A stretch of DNA of 64,000 nt from Phanerochaete sordida (GCA_019973155.2 BPQB01000112.1:23979-87978), one strand, 5' to 3'. Positions 1-12,308 are shown, counted from the first letter of the stretch. The notes: generated by a model not told the origin, from the letters alone. Numbers and translations are program-made.

Positions 1-604
1 CTCCCTACAATCTACCCTTTCCAGGCCGTCCCAGCCCTCAACAATGCCGTTGCCGATATCTCCACCACTACAACCCTCGTTTGTCAGCGTGCTGGGTCAT
101 GATCTTGGCTAGAGCTCTGCACGATTGCTAGGTGAGTGCACATGTTCATTTACGTAGCCGCCCTCGCGTAACCAATTTATCGTCTCGCCACTCTAGGCGT
201 TCAGCTCAGTTCCTTCCGCGCTTCATGCGCTTCAACGTGTATCTACGTTCAGATGGTCCGCCAATATCTAGTGTGGCCGCAAATACAAGGTATGTCGTCA
301 ATTATCTGATTATGGAGACGGTCGCTCACAGGGAAATCTTTGGGTGCGTTCCAGAGGCCTGGAAAGACGGACAAAATGGTAAAACGTCTCAGGCCCGTAC
401 GCCTTTCCAAGACAAATACCCACGTTGAGGACGCGTTACTCGACGTTGGGCTTCCAGGGTGTCCGACGCCGGGCATGAGGCGCCGAAACCACCTTTTTCG
501 TTGGGGCGACGCCGCGGAGGGCAGGTCAGGGATCATGGTTCTCAGATCTTGCGGTTATAAGGTACGCTCATTGATAATACGTCGTGTCTAAGTGCTCACA
601 TCGT
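1..604. other. Gene-poor left edge, no supported gene
   Basis: Open frames here are short, overlap on both strands and lack convincing splice signals or codon bias. I see no recognisable domain. The stretch ends just before a short F-box-like relic. Confidence 0.4.
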
Positions 605-722
605 GTGCCAGATATTGAGAGTACCCTCGTGGTAGAGGTTTTGGATAGTCTCGACAAGATGGACGCTCTACGCCTGGCCTCAAGCTCGGCAGCGGCTTCG
701 TACTAGTCGCGTGGCTCTTCAG
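605..722 (+). pseudogene. F-box-like N-terminal relic with frameshift
   Basis: Read from 605, the frame gives an F-box-like run (VPDIESTLVVEVLDSLDKMD, then ALRLAS). A one-base frame change near 690 leads to TSRVALQ, the usual continuation of F-box proteins (LAS..C..LR..SR.AL). A plausible GT-AG intron (723-780, 58 bp) follows directly, as expected for a fungal F-box exon. No start codon or downstream partner exon was found, so I call it a decayed fragment. The F-box assignment rests on pattern resemblance only. Confidence 0.35.
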
Positions 723-1948
723 GTATGATCTGTAGAATCCATCAATTCTTGCTCGCGGAGTTCTGACAGATGTTCATTAGCTCTGTCGGGCATGCATGCC
801 TTGCACACGCGCCCTAGGTCATGCCTGGGGGGTCTATCGTAGGACGAAGCGCACAGCCCTTGGCGAGCTCTGTCAATCCTACGATAAACCCGTGGATCCT
901 ACACGCTGGTGCCAATCGCAATCTTGGTACAGCCGCCGAGGCGTCCAGCCACGGCGCGACATGCAGGCTTTAGAAGCGGGAGGCGGGTTGCTAAAGGTGA
1001 GGGTGCTCACAACGACTGCTACTGAGGTAATAGATACTAATGAATTCGCGCAAGTGCAGGTCTCACAGTAGGTCTAACGTCGATTGGTTCCTGCCTCTGC
1101 AAGCACTCATGGCGACCGCGAACCATTCTTCCAGCGGGTCTCAAGATCCAGACGTGGTCAAGTACGCACGCACGCGGCCCTGGCCTCTCGACCTCGACTG
1201 CAGGCTGTGCCTCCAAGGGGCGCGAATTTCGGTTCAACTGCCCGTGGAGTTCGAGCACGGTTCAGGCGTCCGCGTTGAAGATGTCAGGGGCGGAAGCGCC
1301 GCCCAGCGGGCAAGGGACGGCCAACGGACACCAGAATATCGGAGGACCATTCAGACGCTGGGCCTGGGTGGGGCCTGGCGCAGAGATTTGCGTACGCATC
1401 CCATTGGTGCTTTGGTCGTTCTCACTGCTTATATGCGTGATGTCAGCTTTGCTGACCACGACCGCGGGGCTCCGGAGCCCGATAATGAAGTCGCGGCGGC
1501 CCGAACGCACGCGTTCGTCAAGATATCTTTCGGTGATCGTGGTGGCGTGCTCAAACAGCCATCTAACTCGTGTCCACTTTCAGCCGTCGCACGAAGGCTC
1601 TCTCAATGACCGGTTGGTGACGGCCAGCGATTCGTGTCCCGGTCTCTCGCGACAAGCACCCCACCACGGCTCGCGATCTGTCAGGATTTGATGCTTTCCT
1701 AGGCTTCTAAGGTCAGATTCTTGTATAGTGCGAATACAAGCCTGCATATGCTCTAGTCTATCTGATCGTCTGCGCATTCCTCGACGACGGAATTCGAACA
1801 CCACATGCATCTCGGCCTAGCGCCCGTTCGTGGTCGGGCCAAGTATATCACCCAGCCCAGACCAAAACCTCGTCAGCCATTGCTAGCCACTCAGCCAACA
1901 TGTCTCGCTGTCAGCAGCCTTTCTCTACCCGACACTCCTTCTCTCGCC
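723..1948. other. No supported gene
   Basis: Several overlapping open frames of 60-190 codons occur on both strands between 1040 and 1690. None starts in a good context, shows splice signals in a matching phase, or resembles a known domain. Confidence 0.35.
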
Positions 1949-3113
1949 ATGGCATCGCCTCCAGCCACGTCTGTGTCCGCTCCAATCGTTGGCCATGAGC
2001 TCGAAAAGACACTCTCAGGATCCGTTCTATCTGCTGTTGTGGAAGCCGCCAAGACGCAGAGCATACAACTACCCGCCGTCTCCAACGACTACTTGATGAA
2101 GGCACTCCGTCCAACCCAAGAGCAGCAGTTCGCGAACGACATAGACGACGCCCGGGCAGAAGCGGAGCTCATGCGTTCCTTTGGTCGCTTGGTGAGCGAT
2201 AAGATACCCGATGGGTCGTATCACGTCCTTTCCGTACGTCATATTTGCGTCCCAATATTCGCTGCTGTGTCTGCGTGACACACGCGATACTAAATAGCTA
2301 TATCCACAGAAGCTGCGCAACTGCCTCCACGACCCCATGCTCTGGGAAGCCGTCGCGAAACGCGCGTCACCTCCACCGTTCAGCGACGAAGTTCAGAAGA
2401 TGCTGCGCGACCACTCCATCGCAGCTAACGGAGGAAACGGGAAGGGGAACATGCAACTCACCCCCGTATTCGTCAGACTCATCTTGAGGAGGTACGGGCT
2501 AGAGCAGGGAGATGGTCCGATGGAGGAGTGGCTTTGGGGAGCATTCAAGGACATCATCACGGCCGGGGAGGAGGCCTACATCATCACGTAAGTGAACAGC
2601 CTTTCCTTCGTATCCATGCTCACTCTGAGCTCGACGACATCAGACTTGTTTCTGCGGGGCCTGTCAAGCGTAAACTGCAATACAGGCGCCCCGACATCCT
2701 GCAGAATCGCTTCGACAAAATCACTCAGGAAAAGAAGACTACCTCTAGACGGACCGTGGAGGAATTGCTACCGGACGTGAAGAGCAAGGGTAACGAAATC
2801 GCACAGAAAGGTCAGTTCATATACGTCTGTACGTCGCCGGGGCTGACCATCTCCCACAGCGCGCCTTATGAAGACCTTGAATACGAAGGAGCATAAACGT
2901 TCCCAGACCACTGACGCTACATCTTCGTCAACACACAAGGCCAACGTACTCACCGACCACAACGCTATCGGCTCGAGCACTAGCGAGGTCACGTTCACAG
3001 AGACGAAGGCGCTCCCTCGACTCGTATTCGTCCCTCGGGTCGACATTGAGGATGGCAAGAAGAGCCGCGTCGTGTTTACCAATGGGAAGGCACCTTCCAG
3101 CAATAACATCTGA
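1949..3113 (+). CDS. Hypothetical protein, four exons, about 313 aa
   Basis: Four exons (1949-2233, 2310-2587, 2686-2810, 2860-3113) join in frame through three GT-AG introns with donors GTACGT, GTAAGT and GTCAGT. The first intron has a clear branch site (TACTAA). The start at 1949 sits in a strong context (GCCATGG); an upstream in-frame ATG at 1805 is possible but would add a low-complexity, proline-rich extension. The predicted product is soluble, with acidic and helical segments in the first half (VSDKIPDGSYHVLS; MEEWLWGAFKDI) and a lysine- and serine/threonine-rich tail. I recognise no domain. The consistent phases make a real gene likely, but its function is unknown. Confidence 0.7.
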
Positions 3114-3860
3114 GGTGTGCTTTCGACCCTTCGTCTCAGCAGCCTCTCGCATCAGCCATTGTCCGTCACAGTTTACTCCCATCCGTAGCCCATACGAGGC
3201 CATTATTCTTGCATACTATCATGTCATTGACTTCGTCTACTATTACATTTGCATGCACACCATCAGTGTTGAAGGATACAAGTCTGATGTGGTTGGCCCG
3301 GGCTCGTCGATGTACTCGGAAGCTGATATGAAGACACGAGCGAGATGTGATGCGTGTTAGCACCCTCTGGTAGCACATCGGGCGGGGACGTTCATCTCAC
3401 TCCGTCCCGCCCAAGCACTCGTACGCCAGCTTCGCTCTCTGAGTCATTGCCGTCCACTGAAGCAGCGGACGAGCTGCTCTCATCTCCAGTGACCACGCCG
3501 ACGGCTGCAGTACCGTCAGCGCGAACGGCAATAGCGGAGGCGTCATAGGGCTTTGGACGAGGAAAAGAGACGAGCACAGAGCGGGGGAGGACGCGATGCG
3601 AGTGATGGCAGCGCCGTTAGCTCCAGCGTAGGCGTCTTAAACCTCAGCGGCGTAGGGCGCTGCAGCGGGGAAGCGATTGACGGGGCAGGGCAGATTGTTC
3701 GCCAGGGGCCTAGGGAGCCTTCACGGGCACGGCCGCCCGACGTATAGCGTCGGTGAAGGTGACTGTAGAAGCCAAGCGCGATGGAGCCGTCTATATAGTT
3801 TCGTGAGATGAGCATGGCAAGCCTCCGCAACATGCTCGACTTCACCTTCAACGTGGAACC
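3114..3860. other. Intergenic, no gene recognised
   Basis: This lies between the 3' ends of the convergent genes at 1949-3113 and 3861-4719. The short frames here are low-complexity serine/alanine translations and are not supported. Confidence 0.4.
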
Positions 3861-4719
3861 TCACACGAGATTCCGCGGAGTAATGAACTTCGCGTCACCC
3901 AAAGCTGAGCTGCAGCATCTTGCATCTTTCAACCGTCGCTGGAATCCAAATGTTCTCTCCGTATGTGTGTCGGTCGCCTCGCCGACCATCCTGTCTGTTG
4001 CCGTCAGCGTTTCATCCGCCATACTCCTCTTCGGCGGCGGTTGTAGCGGCTGCTGTTCCGTAAGCAAAAATGTACGCAGCTCCGGCGGCGACAGCGCCGG
4101 TTCTTTCGACTGGGACATCTTCGGTGGCTCGCGTTGAGCACAGGCACTTTGTCTACCGTAGATGATCCACTCACCAAACCGCATATATCCACCAATGTCA
4201 ACGTCGGGCTCTCGCTCTCGGGCTCCGCTCGCGGCAGAGCTGGTGGCGGCGCCTTTCCTTGGGAGCGACCGAACCGACGACAGCGCACAGGGCAGTGAGG
4301 CCAACAACAGGAACGGTGGCGATGCCTTCAGCACCAGGTCAAACCTCCCAAGCTTCTTCGGCGTCAGAGTAATAATGGCGTCGCCGCCGGTGAGCGGAAA
4401 TATTTCGCCAGCAGCGAGGATGGAGGGGACGGGTAGACGCATGGTTCGATAGGCTCGGTCGTCGGCGAAGAGGTCAGCGTCTTGACGTGGGCACGAGGTC
4501 AGGTACAGCGGGGTGGGTAAAGTGAGGACGTCGTGGATGGAATCGTGGTGGCGTTCGTCGCGCAACTTTATTCTGAAGCTGTGCGATACTGGTAGGATGA
4601 CCCCTAGGAAGACGCTGTGCGCGGCCGTTGATATCGTACCCTGTGACAAGCATCAGCTTCACAAACACATACGTTCACAGAACAATGCTACGCACCACTG
4701 ATAATATCAGCCCTGACAT
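3861..4719 (-). CDS. Hypothetical protein, possible membrane segment, about 267 aa
   Basis: A tiny first exon (4719-4696, eight codons, MSGLILSV) joins in phase 0 to a long second exon (4640-3861) across an intron with donor GTGCGT and acceptor CAG. Joined, the N terminus reads MSGLILSVGTISTAAHSVFL, which is moderately hydrophobic. A second hydrophobic stretch (PPFLLLASLPCALSSV) lies around residues 120-135. The C-terminal third is charged and rich in proline and glutamine. An additional intron near 4150 (donor GTGAGT) cannot be excluded and would shorten the middle. No family was recognised, and the frame overlaps opposite-strand frames, so the gene is probable rather than certain. Confidence 0.5.
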
Positions 4720-6451
4720 ATCATGCACAATTGGTCGACGGTACGCGTTTTCTGTGCGGGATTTAGATGGGATAGTAGACGGATATATATCGCGACGACA
4801 CACACCTCGGGAAGGGTATCGCAGGTCACGGTGTCGGAGTAGAGACTCGGCTTGGGAGAGCGCAATGGTCTTGACGAAACCGCAGCATTCGAGTCACTGT
4901 GTGAGCTGGCGAAAGATGGTACGCGTGCGTCAGGGACCTATATGCGCGTGATTTTGCAACCACACACACCTTGCGCTCAGTTTCTGCTGCCGCATCATCT
5001 GCAAGTACCCGCAAATAACTACTCCCTGCCTCCATTTTCACAGAGTCTATGCAAGCTAAGTCCGCTTCGTCGGCTTTGTCCTGCTCGGGACCATAGGACG
5101 GAACGACCCCGGAGGCCGCATCTAACGATCCAGGTGATTGAGCACCTCTCATTCTCGCCTGCTTTCTAAGATGGCCCTCTCCTAGCCTTGCTGTAGTCTC
5201 CGATACGCGACCTTCTCGTGCGAGCTCCCAGCTACCGCTTCGTCGTCGTTGTGGATGCTCTGCCCAAAATTTCAGCGGCAGGATCCGCCACCGTGGGGCT
5301 CGGCAGCTCGCGGTAAGATTCGTGACAGAGCCGCGCGAGGACAGTGCCTTCCAGGGGTCGTCCGCAGCAGTGGGCTCGGTTCCGCAAGCTCTAGGTGTGT
5401 GCCGTCGTCACCGTTGTAGCTATCTTCGCGTGCATCTTTCACTGCGCCGAGCACGACTTCGATGGACGGCTACCGTTGCACAGCTGTGGTGAGCCTTCCG
5501 ATCATTATGCTGCGACAGTGGATATGCGACGGTCTCGAGTTGCATCTGTAATTGCTCAGGATGCGCCGCGTCGGTGATAGCTATGCAGGGCGTACCATAG
5601 CGATACAGGAAGGTGCAGCTCCAGATGTACAAAGATACCGCGGTGCTGACGTGGGCGGCGCGGTTTGCCTCTGGCCAAAGTCATGGGACCTGATTCTGTG
5701 GGCTTCGAATGGATGAGCGAACCGCAGAGACGAATCGCAAGCGAGTCACGTCTCACTCGTAGTCCAAGGTGGCACTGGGATGTCGTGTATACCAGACAAA
5801 CTGGCGAATGCAGAGGGCACAGGGAAAGCAGGCGAGAAGGATTCGCCTGTACGCCAGGATTTGAGCCGCGGAGAGCTGGGAAGGCGGACGCACGGGGAGT
5901 CGGGGATGAGGCGGCGGAGCTCCTGCAGGCGTCTACTCCACGTGGCCGTAACGAAGACGGCAGCTCACTTGCCATTCAGGGATTAGGCGCCGTCGCACAC
6001 GCTTTGCGGACGACCTCCCACCAGCCGTCGCCATCCCACCTCGCACTCACTGCCCCCAGCACTCCGGCCCGCGTCGCGAGCAAAGTTTTGTGAAGACTCA
6101 AGCAAGATCCACCTGTTCAACGTCGCGCCCGCCCCGGACTCGCTGCACAATGTGGGGCTGTCGTGAGTCGTGCGCTGGCGGCCTCTGAGGAAATACGCGT
6201 TGGTCGCAGTCAAGGTTCCGGACAGGATGGCGCCTCAGTATCACAAGGGCTGGAGAATACAGCCTGGTAATTGTACGCCCACAAGCCTGGCTTCGAGGGT
6301 CGCCTGGACCAGTTGTCAAGCTCTCCCAAGGAGTGGTTTCGTGAACGTGTGCGTTCATGTCTACGTTCGCTGTCTCGGGCGGTCGAGCTAACCTTCTAGG
6401 ACAGTCACGCAAGAGTGCGCGCTTCTAAAAGCCTTCTACGACTTTGGATAG
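4720..6451. other. No supported gene
   Basis: Both strands contain overlapping frames of up to about 140 codons between 5556 and 6412, but without splice-consistent partners or domain resemblance. Near 4780 there is an AT-rich TATATAT run that could belong to the promoter of the reverse-strand gene ending at 4719. Confidence 0.35.
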
Positions 6452-6897
6452 ACGACGTTCGCGACTTCCTCTCCGGGGAACCCGCACCCCTCGGGAGCTT
6501 CGGCTAAGCGGCTGCATGGACGACGCGCAGAAGGGTATGAAGCTCCTGACCAATGTACGTCTGAGATAGCGTCTGACTCCTCTACTTCGAAGCTGAATAT
6601 GTCCCGTCAGCTCACTGGCATCTGGAAATACTCATTCACATCACACGGCCAAGTGTGTCGAAGACCGCTGTTCGTGCGGTCGAGAAGCTCGGCAGCTTCG
6701 TCGTCTGCAAGTACTGCACCCCGCTTGGACTCCGGGACTACCTCAAGGGCTGGACAAAGAACTCACAGGTAGCGCGTGTCGAGTAGAGCGATATCAGTGC
6801 GTCTCACAGCTATTTCCTGCTCATCCATATTTGACCCGCCCCGCAGTGCTGTACACGGAGGAAATACCGGGGCTACCTGTTGCAGAAAGCTCTTTAG
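6452..6897 (+). pseudogene. Three-exon fragment of an unknown gene, start lost
   Basis: Exons 6452-6554, 6611-6768 and 6847-6897 join in a single frame of exactly 104 codons ending at TAG. The joins use two GT-AG introns (donor GTACGT with acceptor TCAG, and donor GTAGCG with acceptor GCAG). The middle exon is clearly protein-like, with VEKLGSFVVCKYCTPLGL followed by RDYLKGWTKNSQ, and the last exon is basic (CCTRRKYRGYLLQKAL). No ATG is found in frame upstream, so this is either a 5'-truncated relic or a gene whose first exon I could not locate. The family was not recognised. Three phase-compatible exons make a real, perhaps dead, gene more likely than chance. Confidence 0.4.
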
Positions 6898-6914
6898 AAG
6901 ATGCCGGCTGCGAA

Positions 6915-7200
6915 GGAGCTATACAATGAGCTCTGATACCATCTACGCTCGCACGGCGCTCGTACAAAAGGGCCACGCTGTATATATACGCCTAAATGTG
7001 CGCCTCGTCCCCTTGTATCATACATCTCCTCTCCTTTAGCCCTGTGCTGTCTCTGCAACCTGGTCCTCGGAACGTAGCATGTTTGGCTGGGTTGACGGAT
7101 CCTGGATTGGAGCGTCGTCTGCGGCATGATGATCGTCGCATGGAGAATTTTGCAAGTCCCAGCTTGGGTTATCATTGCGTATGACAAATCGTGTCCCGGG
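6915..7200 (+). repeat. Degenerate repeat R1, copy 1
   Basis: This stretch resembles 15255-15500 at many short blocks in the same order and orientation. Examples are the CTCGTAC start, a TATATAYACG-like block, TATGTGCGCCTCGT, CCTTGTATYATA, CTGTCTCTGC and GGATCCTGGA/GTATCCTGGA. Both copies lie a short way downstream of the end of a MYND-type gene on the opposite strand, so the repeat is probably part of a larger ancient duplication. No coding sequence was recognised. Confidence 0.5.
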
Positions 7201-8079
7201 TATCGGCGGAATGAGAGCTAACCTAGCTGAGAGGTACGAAGCCACTTTCGGCCTGAGCTTTACGGCAGCGCTCTGCGCACCTCGTCTTCGCACGCGTCGG
7301 TCCAACGTCGGTTGGGCACGCGTGTGATACAGAGGTGTGTGCCCCATCGCTCGTACTTCGTCGCCTTCTCACAGATCGTTTTATCCCCTTACCGGCAGCT
7401 TGCGCGTAGAACACACACATCGTCGCACGTCTCGCGGTAGGCCCGAACTGGAGAACGTAACTTCACTTCTGCACGCTTCCGCCGGCACGTCCTCGAAAAG
7501 CTTGCCCAGCCCTCGCGTCTCTGCCATTCGCCGTCGTCGCACTAGCGCGATATCGAATGTGCGATTCTGGCGGTTTAGGGGGCGTCGACGTCCTGCCTTG
7601 CGCCCCGCGCGCATGCAACGAACACACGTGCTTCGACGACGACGCTCGACCCGCGCGAGGCTCAGAACACAGCTGCGCCGACCCTGCAAACAGTAGCGGC
7701 ACCTGGCGACGGCGATGAACATTGCGAAGGAACGCAAGGACCGGATATAGGATTGTGGGTTAGAGTCGTGAAGATGAATGAGGAGATGGATGCCACGGTG
7801 GCCGTGCAACGTTTCATATGTATGAGGTTACGCTCGTACGCTCAGTATATGCGATGTCGAAGCAGGCCTAGACTTCGAGTCTCGTCGCGCCAACCCTAAT
7901 AAAAGCATGCGCATCGGATTACGCATTACGCCATGTCTCATGTTCTTCGACCTCCAGGCTACGGTACATGCTGTGATTATATGGTGTCTCAGGTAGCTGC
8001 ACGGCTGGTACGCGATTGATGGCAACGTTATGTAGCCATGGTCGTTGCCGGAAATATACATGACGGTGAGGATAGGATG

Positions 8080-8779
8080 CTACTTCTTCGGCGGGGCGTA
8101 CTCGAGGCCACGTAAGATCGCCCAGGAGCTGGTATCCTTCACGGGAGGCATCATGCTGCGGATGGCCACACATACGGGGGGCCTTGAAGTGTGGCTGCTT
8201 GAGTCACCTGGCGGCATCGTGCCCCCCTCCATGATCTCCAATAACCTCGGTTGAAGAGTCTTCTTCTCGGTAACCTCAGCGCGCACCACCACCCACCGCG
8301 GGTCCGAGCCCTCCGCCTCCTTCTTCAGCTCGACTCGGATTATGAGGGCATAGTCCTTCGCGTTCTGCGGGTTTTGAACGGTGTCGAGCATCTCGTCCGC
8401 GAGCTTCGTAAAAAACGAGGAGTTGCGCTTCGCGAATGCGTTGAGAGTTTCGGCTCGTTCGGCGGCGTAGCGTGGAGCGATGGCCTGCTCGGCCTGGCAG
8501 GCGGGTTTGTGGTTAGGCCAGTCAGCGCGCTGGCACTCCTTGCTCTGAGGAATGTGTCAGTGCGGACGGCAGTGCGGAGGACGGACAACATACGCAGTAA
8601 CGCGTGCCTCCGTGGCACCCCGTGCATCGGAAGAGAGTTCCGTCTGCGCCGGCGCGCTTCAAGCAGTGCTGGCAGGCCCGATGAATCTTGGGCCCTACAG
8701 CCGCCAGGTCGCGGCGCGATGCGGAGAGCAGGAGGTTTATTTTGTCGCATGTGAGGAACGAGTTGGGGGGTGGCGCCAT
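8080..8779 (-). CDS. MYND-type zinc-finger protein, copy 1, about 216 aa
   Basis: Two exons (8779-8594 and 8544-8080) are separated by a 49-bp GT-AG intron that splits the zinc finger. The spliced protein carries a complete MYND finger at residues 36-78: Cys36, Cys39, Cys52, Cys55, Cys62, Cys66, His74 and Cys78, with the typical RYC-SKECQ-ADWPNHKPAC end. MYND fingers generally bind proline-rich peptides and often occur in fungal proteins of unknown role. No SET domain or other catalytic domain follows. The C-terminal 130 residues are a charged mixed region. A related gene with the same intron position lies at 15913-16587. The start was chosen because it aligns with the start of that paralogue. 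Confidence 0.8.
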
Positions 8780-10038
8780 GTTCGCGAGGAGGGGATAGCG
8801 CAGGTTGTGGTGGTTGAGGAGAAAGGCGAGATGGCAGCATGTGGAATCCGAACATGCAGGAACACGTGGGAGACCCTCCCGCATGTGAACCCCGCGCGCA
8901 AATCTGGACAGAATGTGCTGTCGACGACTGCTTTCGGATTGCAAGCGTGCAGTCGCCGCCGAAGCTTGCACCAAGGGTGGCAGGTGGGCGCCTACGCGGT
9001 GTGCTTCCTGCCTGCGCTCCACTGGGCGTCGAGACTTGGCCATTTATCCGCGCACCCGGCGAAACGCTGGAGGTACCTGGCCACGTATTTTGCATACCGG
9101 CGGTCGTAGCTATACCATGAGAATAGCGAGTCAGAAAGGTGTATTCGTAGTACCCGCCACGCACCTTCGTCAGGACCGCAGAGTCATGCGTGCGACACGC
9201 CGATCTTCATGACGTAGCCATGCCGGCAGGCTATGCGAAGAGTACGGCGCCTGGAAAGCTTCTCAGTGTTAGAACGTGAGGTCGATAAACGGCAGCTACT
9301 CACGACACTCGAGCTGATGTAAGAGCCGCGAGGTGCGATCGCTCGATACATTCATGAGCTAAATTGTAGATTTCAGCCGCGCGCCGCTCAGCCTTACGCT
9401 GGGCCTACCGGCTCGCGCAGCGAGTTAGGGCCCAGAGAAAGCTAACGACGAAGGTGAGCAAGAGATTGGATACAGATGCATGCACATACCGACATCGATG
9501 TGTCTCTGCCTCTGCGTCCTTGCACTCGCTGAGTCGTCGAGCACTTGCAGTGACCACCGCAGCGCGTTTCGTAACCACCAGACTGCGAGGATGATGCAGT
9601 CTGGCGAGGGCTCTGGAATATTTGCCTTGGCGCCAGGCGCGTCAGGATGTGCACCATCGGACCTTGATAATAGAACTTTAGACGCAAGCGTCATTCTCGC
9701 ATACGAAGGCATGTATTCCAACATGAGACGTTCCAGGACCTGTACAAATCGGGATGCGGCAATTGATGTAACGGTACACCTGTGGTACCCTGTGAGCGTC
9801 GCGCAGGTTCACGAGACACTGAGACGCACCATAGGCTGTAGAGTGACGCAGAATATTGGTTGTCAGAATCAAGTACAGACGTGGTAGATGAAGAAAGGTC
9901 CGTGAGGGCCAATTGCTGAACAGCGCACTCGGCGGTGGTGCTGGTAGTGACGAAAGGTTCATTCAACATTCACGAAGCCATGGGTGCGACGCGTACCTCG
10001 TCTTGATGTTGACTTGATTCAGATTTCATTTTACCCCC
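8780..10038. other. No supported gene
   Basis: The forward frames between 8552 and 9212 are antisense shadows of the MYND gene and its upstream region. Nothing else with splice support was found before the small exon at 10039. Confidence 0.35.
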
Positions 10039-10193
10039 AGGACGATACCGCGTTTGGATCTTTGCAACCCCATGAGTTCATATCCAGCGATCTCGAAGAA
10101 GCGAAAGACACCGCACCTGCATTGCTCCACGATATCTTCGTGTACAGCTACCTACCGCTGGCCATGCGGATCCTCATGCGCGCCGAGGAGTAG
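10039..10193 (+). pseudogene. Possible 3' terminal exon of an unknown gene
   Basis: A 51-codon frame ending in TAG follows a good acceptor (polypyrimidine tract, then CCCCCAG). Its product is acidic and helical (DLEEAKDTAPALLHDIF, then LPLAMRILMRAEE). A matching donor (GTGCGA) lies at 9984, giving a 55-bp intron, but the exon upstream of it could not be extended in a matching frame. It is most likely a relic. No family was recognised. Confidence 0.3.
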
Positions 10194-10286
10194 TTCTTCC
10201 CAGTGATACCGCTAGGGGCTGTGCACCCTGCAGTGGACGATGGCGTAGCGCGGTTCCGCGTGCGGCGACTGTCCTCGTCGCGCATG

Positions 10287-10607
10287 TCAGCCCGATATGC
10301 ACCTCAATCGCCGCAGCGCGTGTGCTGGCGTCTCGTCGCGTGTCTTTGCGCAGGGTGGATGTAAGGTTGGGCAAAGGAAGCGCGAGTACGCGACCACCGC
10401 CTCGTCCTGTCTGCGATTCGTGTTCGTGTCCTGCAGAAGTGCAATTAAATAAGACAATGGTGTCAAACTGGAGGTGCATGTCTAACGTACCTTGCCAAGC
10501 TCGCGCCGGATCGCGTAGGCCGTCCTGTGAACTTTTCCCTCCTACTTGCCCTCCTTGACACACTTCGCGCCCGTGATCTCATGCAGCTCAGCGATATTTT
10601 GATCCTT
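10287..10607 (-). pseudogene. Two-exon gene relic with one in-frame TAG
   Basis: Reading on the reverse strand, 10607-10491 joins in phase 0 to 10430-10287 across an intron with donor GTACGT and acceptor CTGCAG. The product is protein-like (AELHEITGAKCVKEGK, then VHRTAYAIRRELGK, then DTNTNRRQDEAVVAYSRF), but a single TAG interrupts the first exon after KCVKEGK, with the same frame continuing on both sides. A possible first exon starts at 10723 (MTDSQSERNR, donor GTGCGT). This is either a pseudogene disabled by one nonsense change or a gene with an unrecognised intron at that point. The family is unknown. Confidence 0.35.
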
Positions 10608-11369
10608 TTATTCTTTGTGAATATGTAGGCTTGAGCTTCGGAGACGACAGAGGTCAGCGTGAACGTGTCGATATGGAAGGGTCGGGAAACGCACCTGTTC
10701 CGTTCACTCTGTGAATCGGTCATGATCGCTTGGGAGCGCGATGTAAGAAAGGGTGTCAAGCCTTCATGTTGATCGTTACTCTGAAAAGTGGGCGCATACT
10801 CCCATTAGCTCAAACGTTCACGCAATACTGCGAGTACACTCACTTAGGGTTCCGCGTCTGAGTCTGCCGCTGCACCCGCTGCCATCGTATCCAGTCGACA
10901 CCTGCTGCTTTCTGAGCATACACCAGTCTCGGTGCGCAATCTGCTCGTTCTCATCCGGTCTGGCGGCAGCAGGTGGTCGCGAGCTTGAGCTTGCAGATGA
11001 TGGAGCCAAGTCGGACCAATGCGCGCCCCTACTATCTAGAGAAGCCCATGGAAAAGCGCAGGTCCTGTGCAGCTGTAGTTCCGCTCGCACCTAAGTCGTC
11101 TCTGAGCGGCAGAGTTGGACATGACATTGAGACTGGCGATGGCTGGGACTTACAGATTATGCGAGCGCGGTGAAAGCTCTGGAAGGTAGGATGCCCTAGT
11201 CGCTATCTGACATGGCGCAAAGTCAAGGAGTGGGCACTCTTCGGTCAGCAATGTGAGCGTGTATCGATGTCCGGACGGATAGCTGGCGGCAGAGACGGCG
11301 GGAGGAGGCAGCGGAAGAAAGTGCGGGGAATATTGCAAACGGTTGGTGCCTAATCAGCGCGCGCTTCGT

Positions 11370-11390
11370 GGCGTCTCAAAATGACGCGCC
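11370..11390 (+). promoter_or_regulatory. Partially palindromic GGCGY-TCAAAATGA-CGCGCC motif
   Basis: A 21-bp imperfect palindrome with an AT-rich core between GGCG and CGCC arms. Close variants occur at 27961-27981, 41429-41450 and 50251-50272. Two of these lie about 120-190 bp upstream of reverse-strand reading frames, which suggests a protein-binding site. The role is inferred. Confidence 0.35.
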
Positions 11391-11546
11391 TCGCTGCGCG
11401 CTTTGCTCCTGCCTCCTCCCGCACTACTGCTGCCCAGAGTTCCGGTCGCCCCGACACTTGAACGACCTCGCTGCTAGTCTGCATTACTTCCCAAGGCTCG
11501 CTTGCGTCGCACCGCGACTCGGCCGCGTCACCATTCTGCCACCGCC

Positions 11547-12308
11547 TCACAATAAGCGAGACTGACGGAAATACAGCCTGCAGACAAGCCCTTCGCGCGG
11601 CCCAGCCCATCTCGTGCCCAGCGTGCCCAGCTGCCGACATTCACGATCGTTGCGAAGCCTCCGATGCACACGCTTTTGTGATCCCTCAGGCTCCCGCGCC
11701 AAACCTTCGCTCAGGCCCGTCCAGCAGCGCGTATGACTTTTGATACGTCGCGGCAGAAATGTGCAGGTGACAGCGCTCAGGGCGACATGCAGGACGATGC
11801 AGGCGTCATGCACGCGTTTGCTGGCCTTGAAGGCGTCGAAGGAGCTGGTCACGGAGTTGACGGGTGTAGATACGGTGCGTCGATCCGGCTCTCTATCTAT
11901 ACCAACGGCTCACAATCGCAGGGTAGGCTGAAGTGGCCGCCCAGCTCAAGTGCTGCTTCAAGACGGAGGACAGACCACGGTGCTACTGCAACCTGTCCCC
12001 AGCCCTCCTCGCGCTGCTAGACTGCAGACCTCGACGTGCTCCTCTCCTCGAACAAAACCCCCTATGCGTTTCCCAGCCTCGTGCAGCCCACAGAGGTCGC
12101 CACGCCGCACCACGCCTTCGAGCAGGACCAGGACGCTGTGGACAGGCCTCGCGCACGCGACGTAAAGAGCATCGAAGTGCTCTTGGCATCGTGCAAGGTC
12201 GCGCAGGACATAACGCAAGAGATAGATAGCTTCTAGGCCTTCCACGTCGCCTTTGTCGACGAGGCTGCTCTGAAAGCAGGAGGTGACGGCACTCGACGAC
12301 ATACACAT
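11547..12308 (-). pseudogene. Unknown helical protein fragment(s)
   Basis: Two reverse-strand open stretches, 12308-11958 and 11852-11547, are rich in leucine, valine and charged residues and look helical (for example LRYVLRDLARCQEHFDALY and ASKRVHDACIVLHVALSAV). No intron joins them cleanly in frame, and the forward strand is also open (for example VLLASCKVAQDITQEIDSF ending at 12236), so strand and structure are uncertain. I do not recognise a family. Confidence 0.2.
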
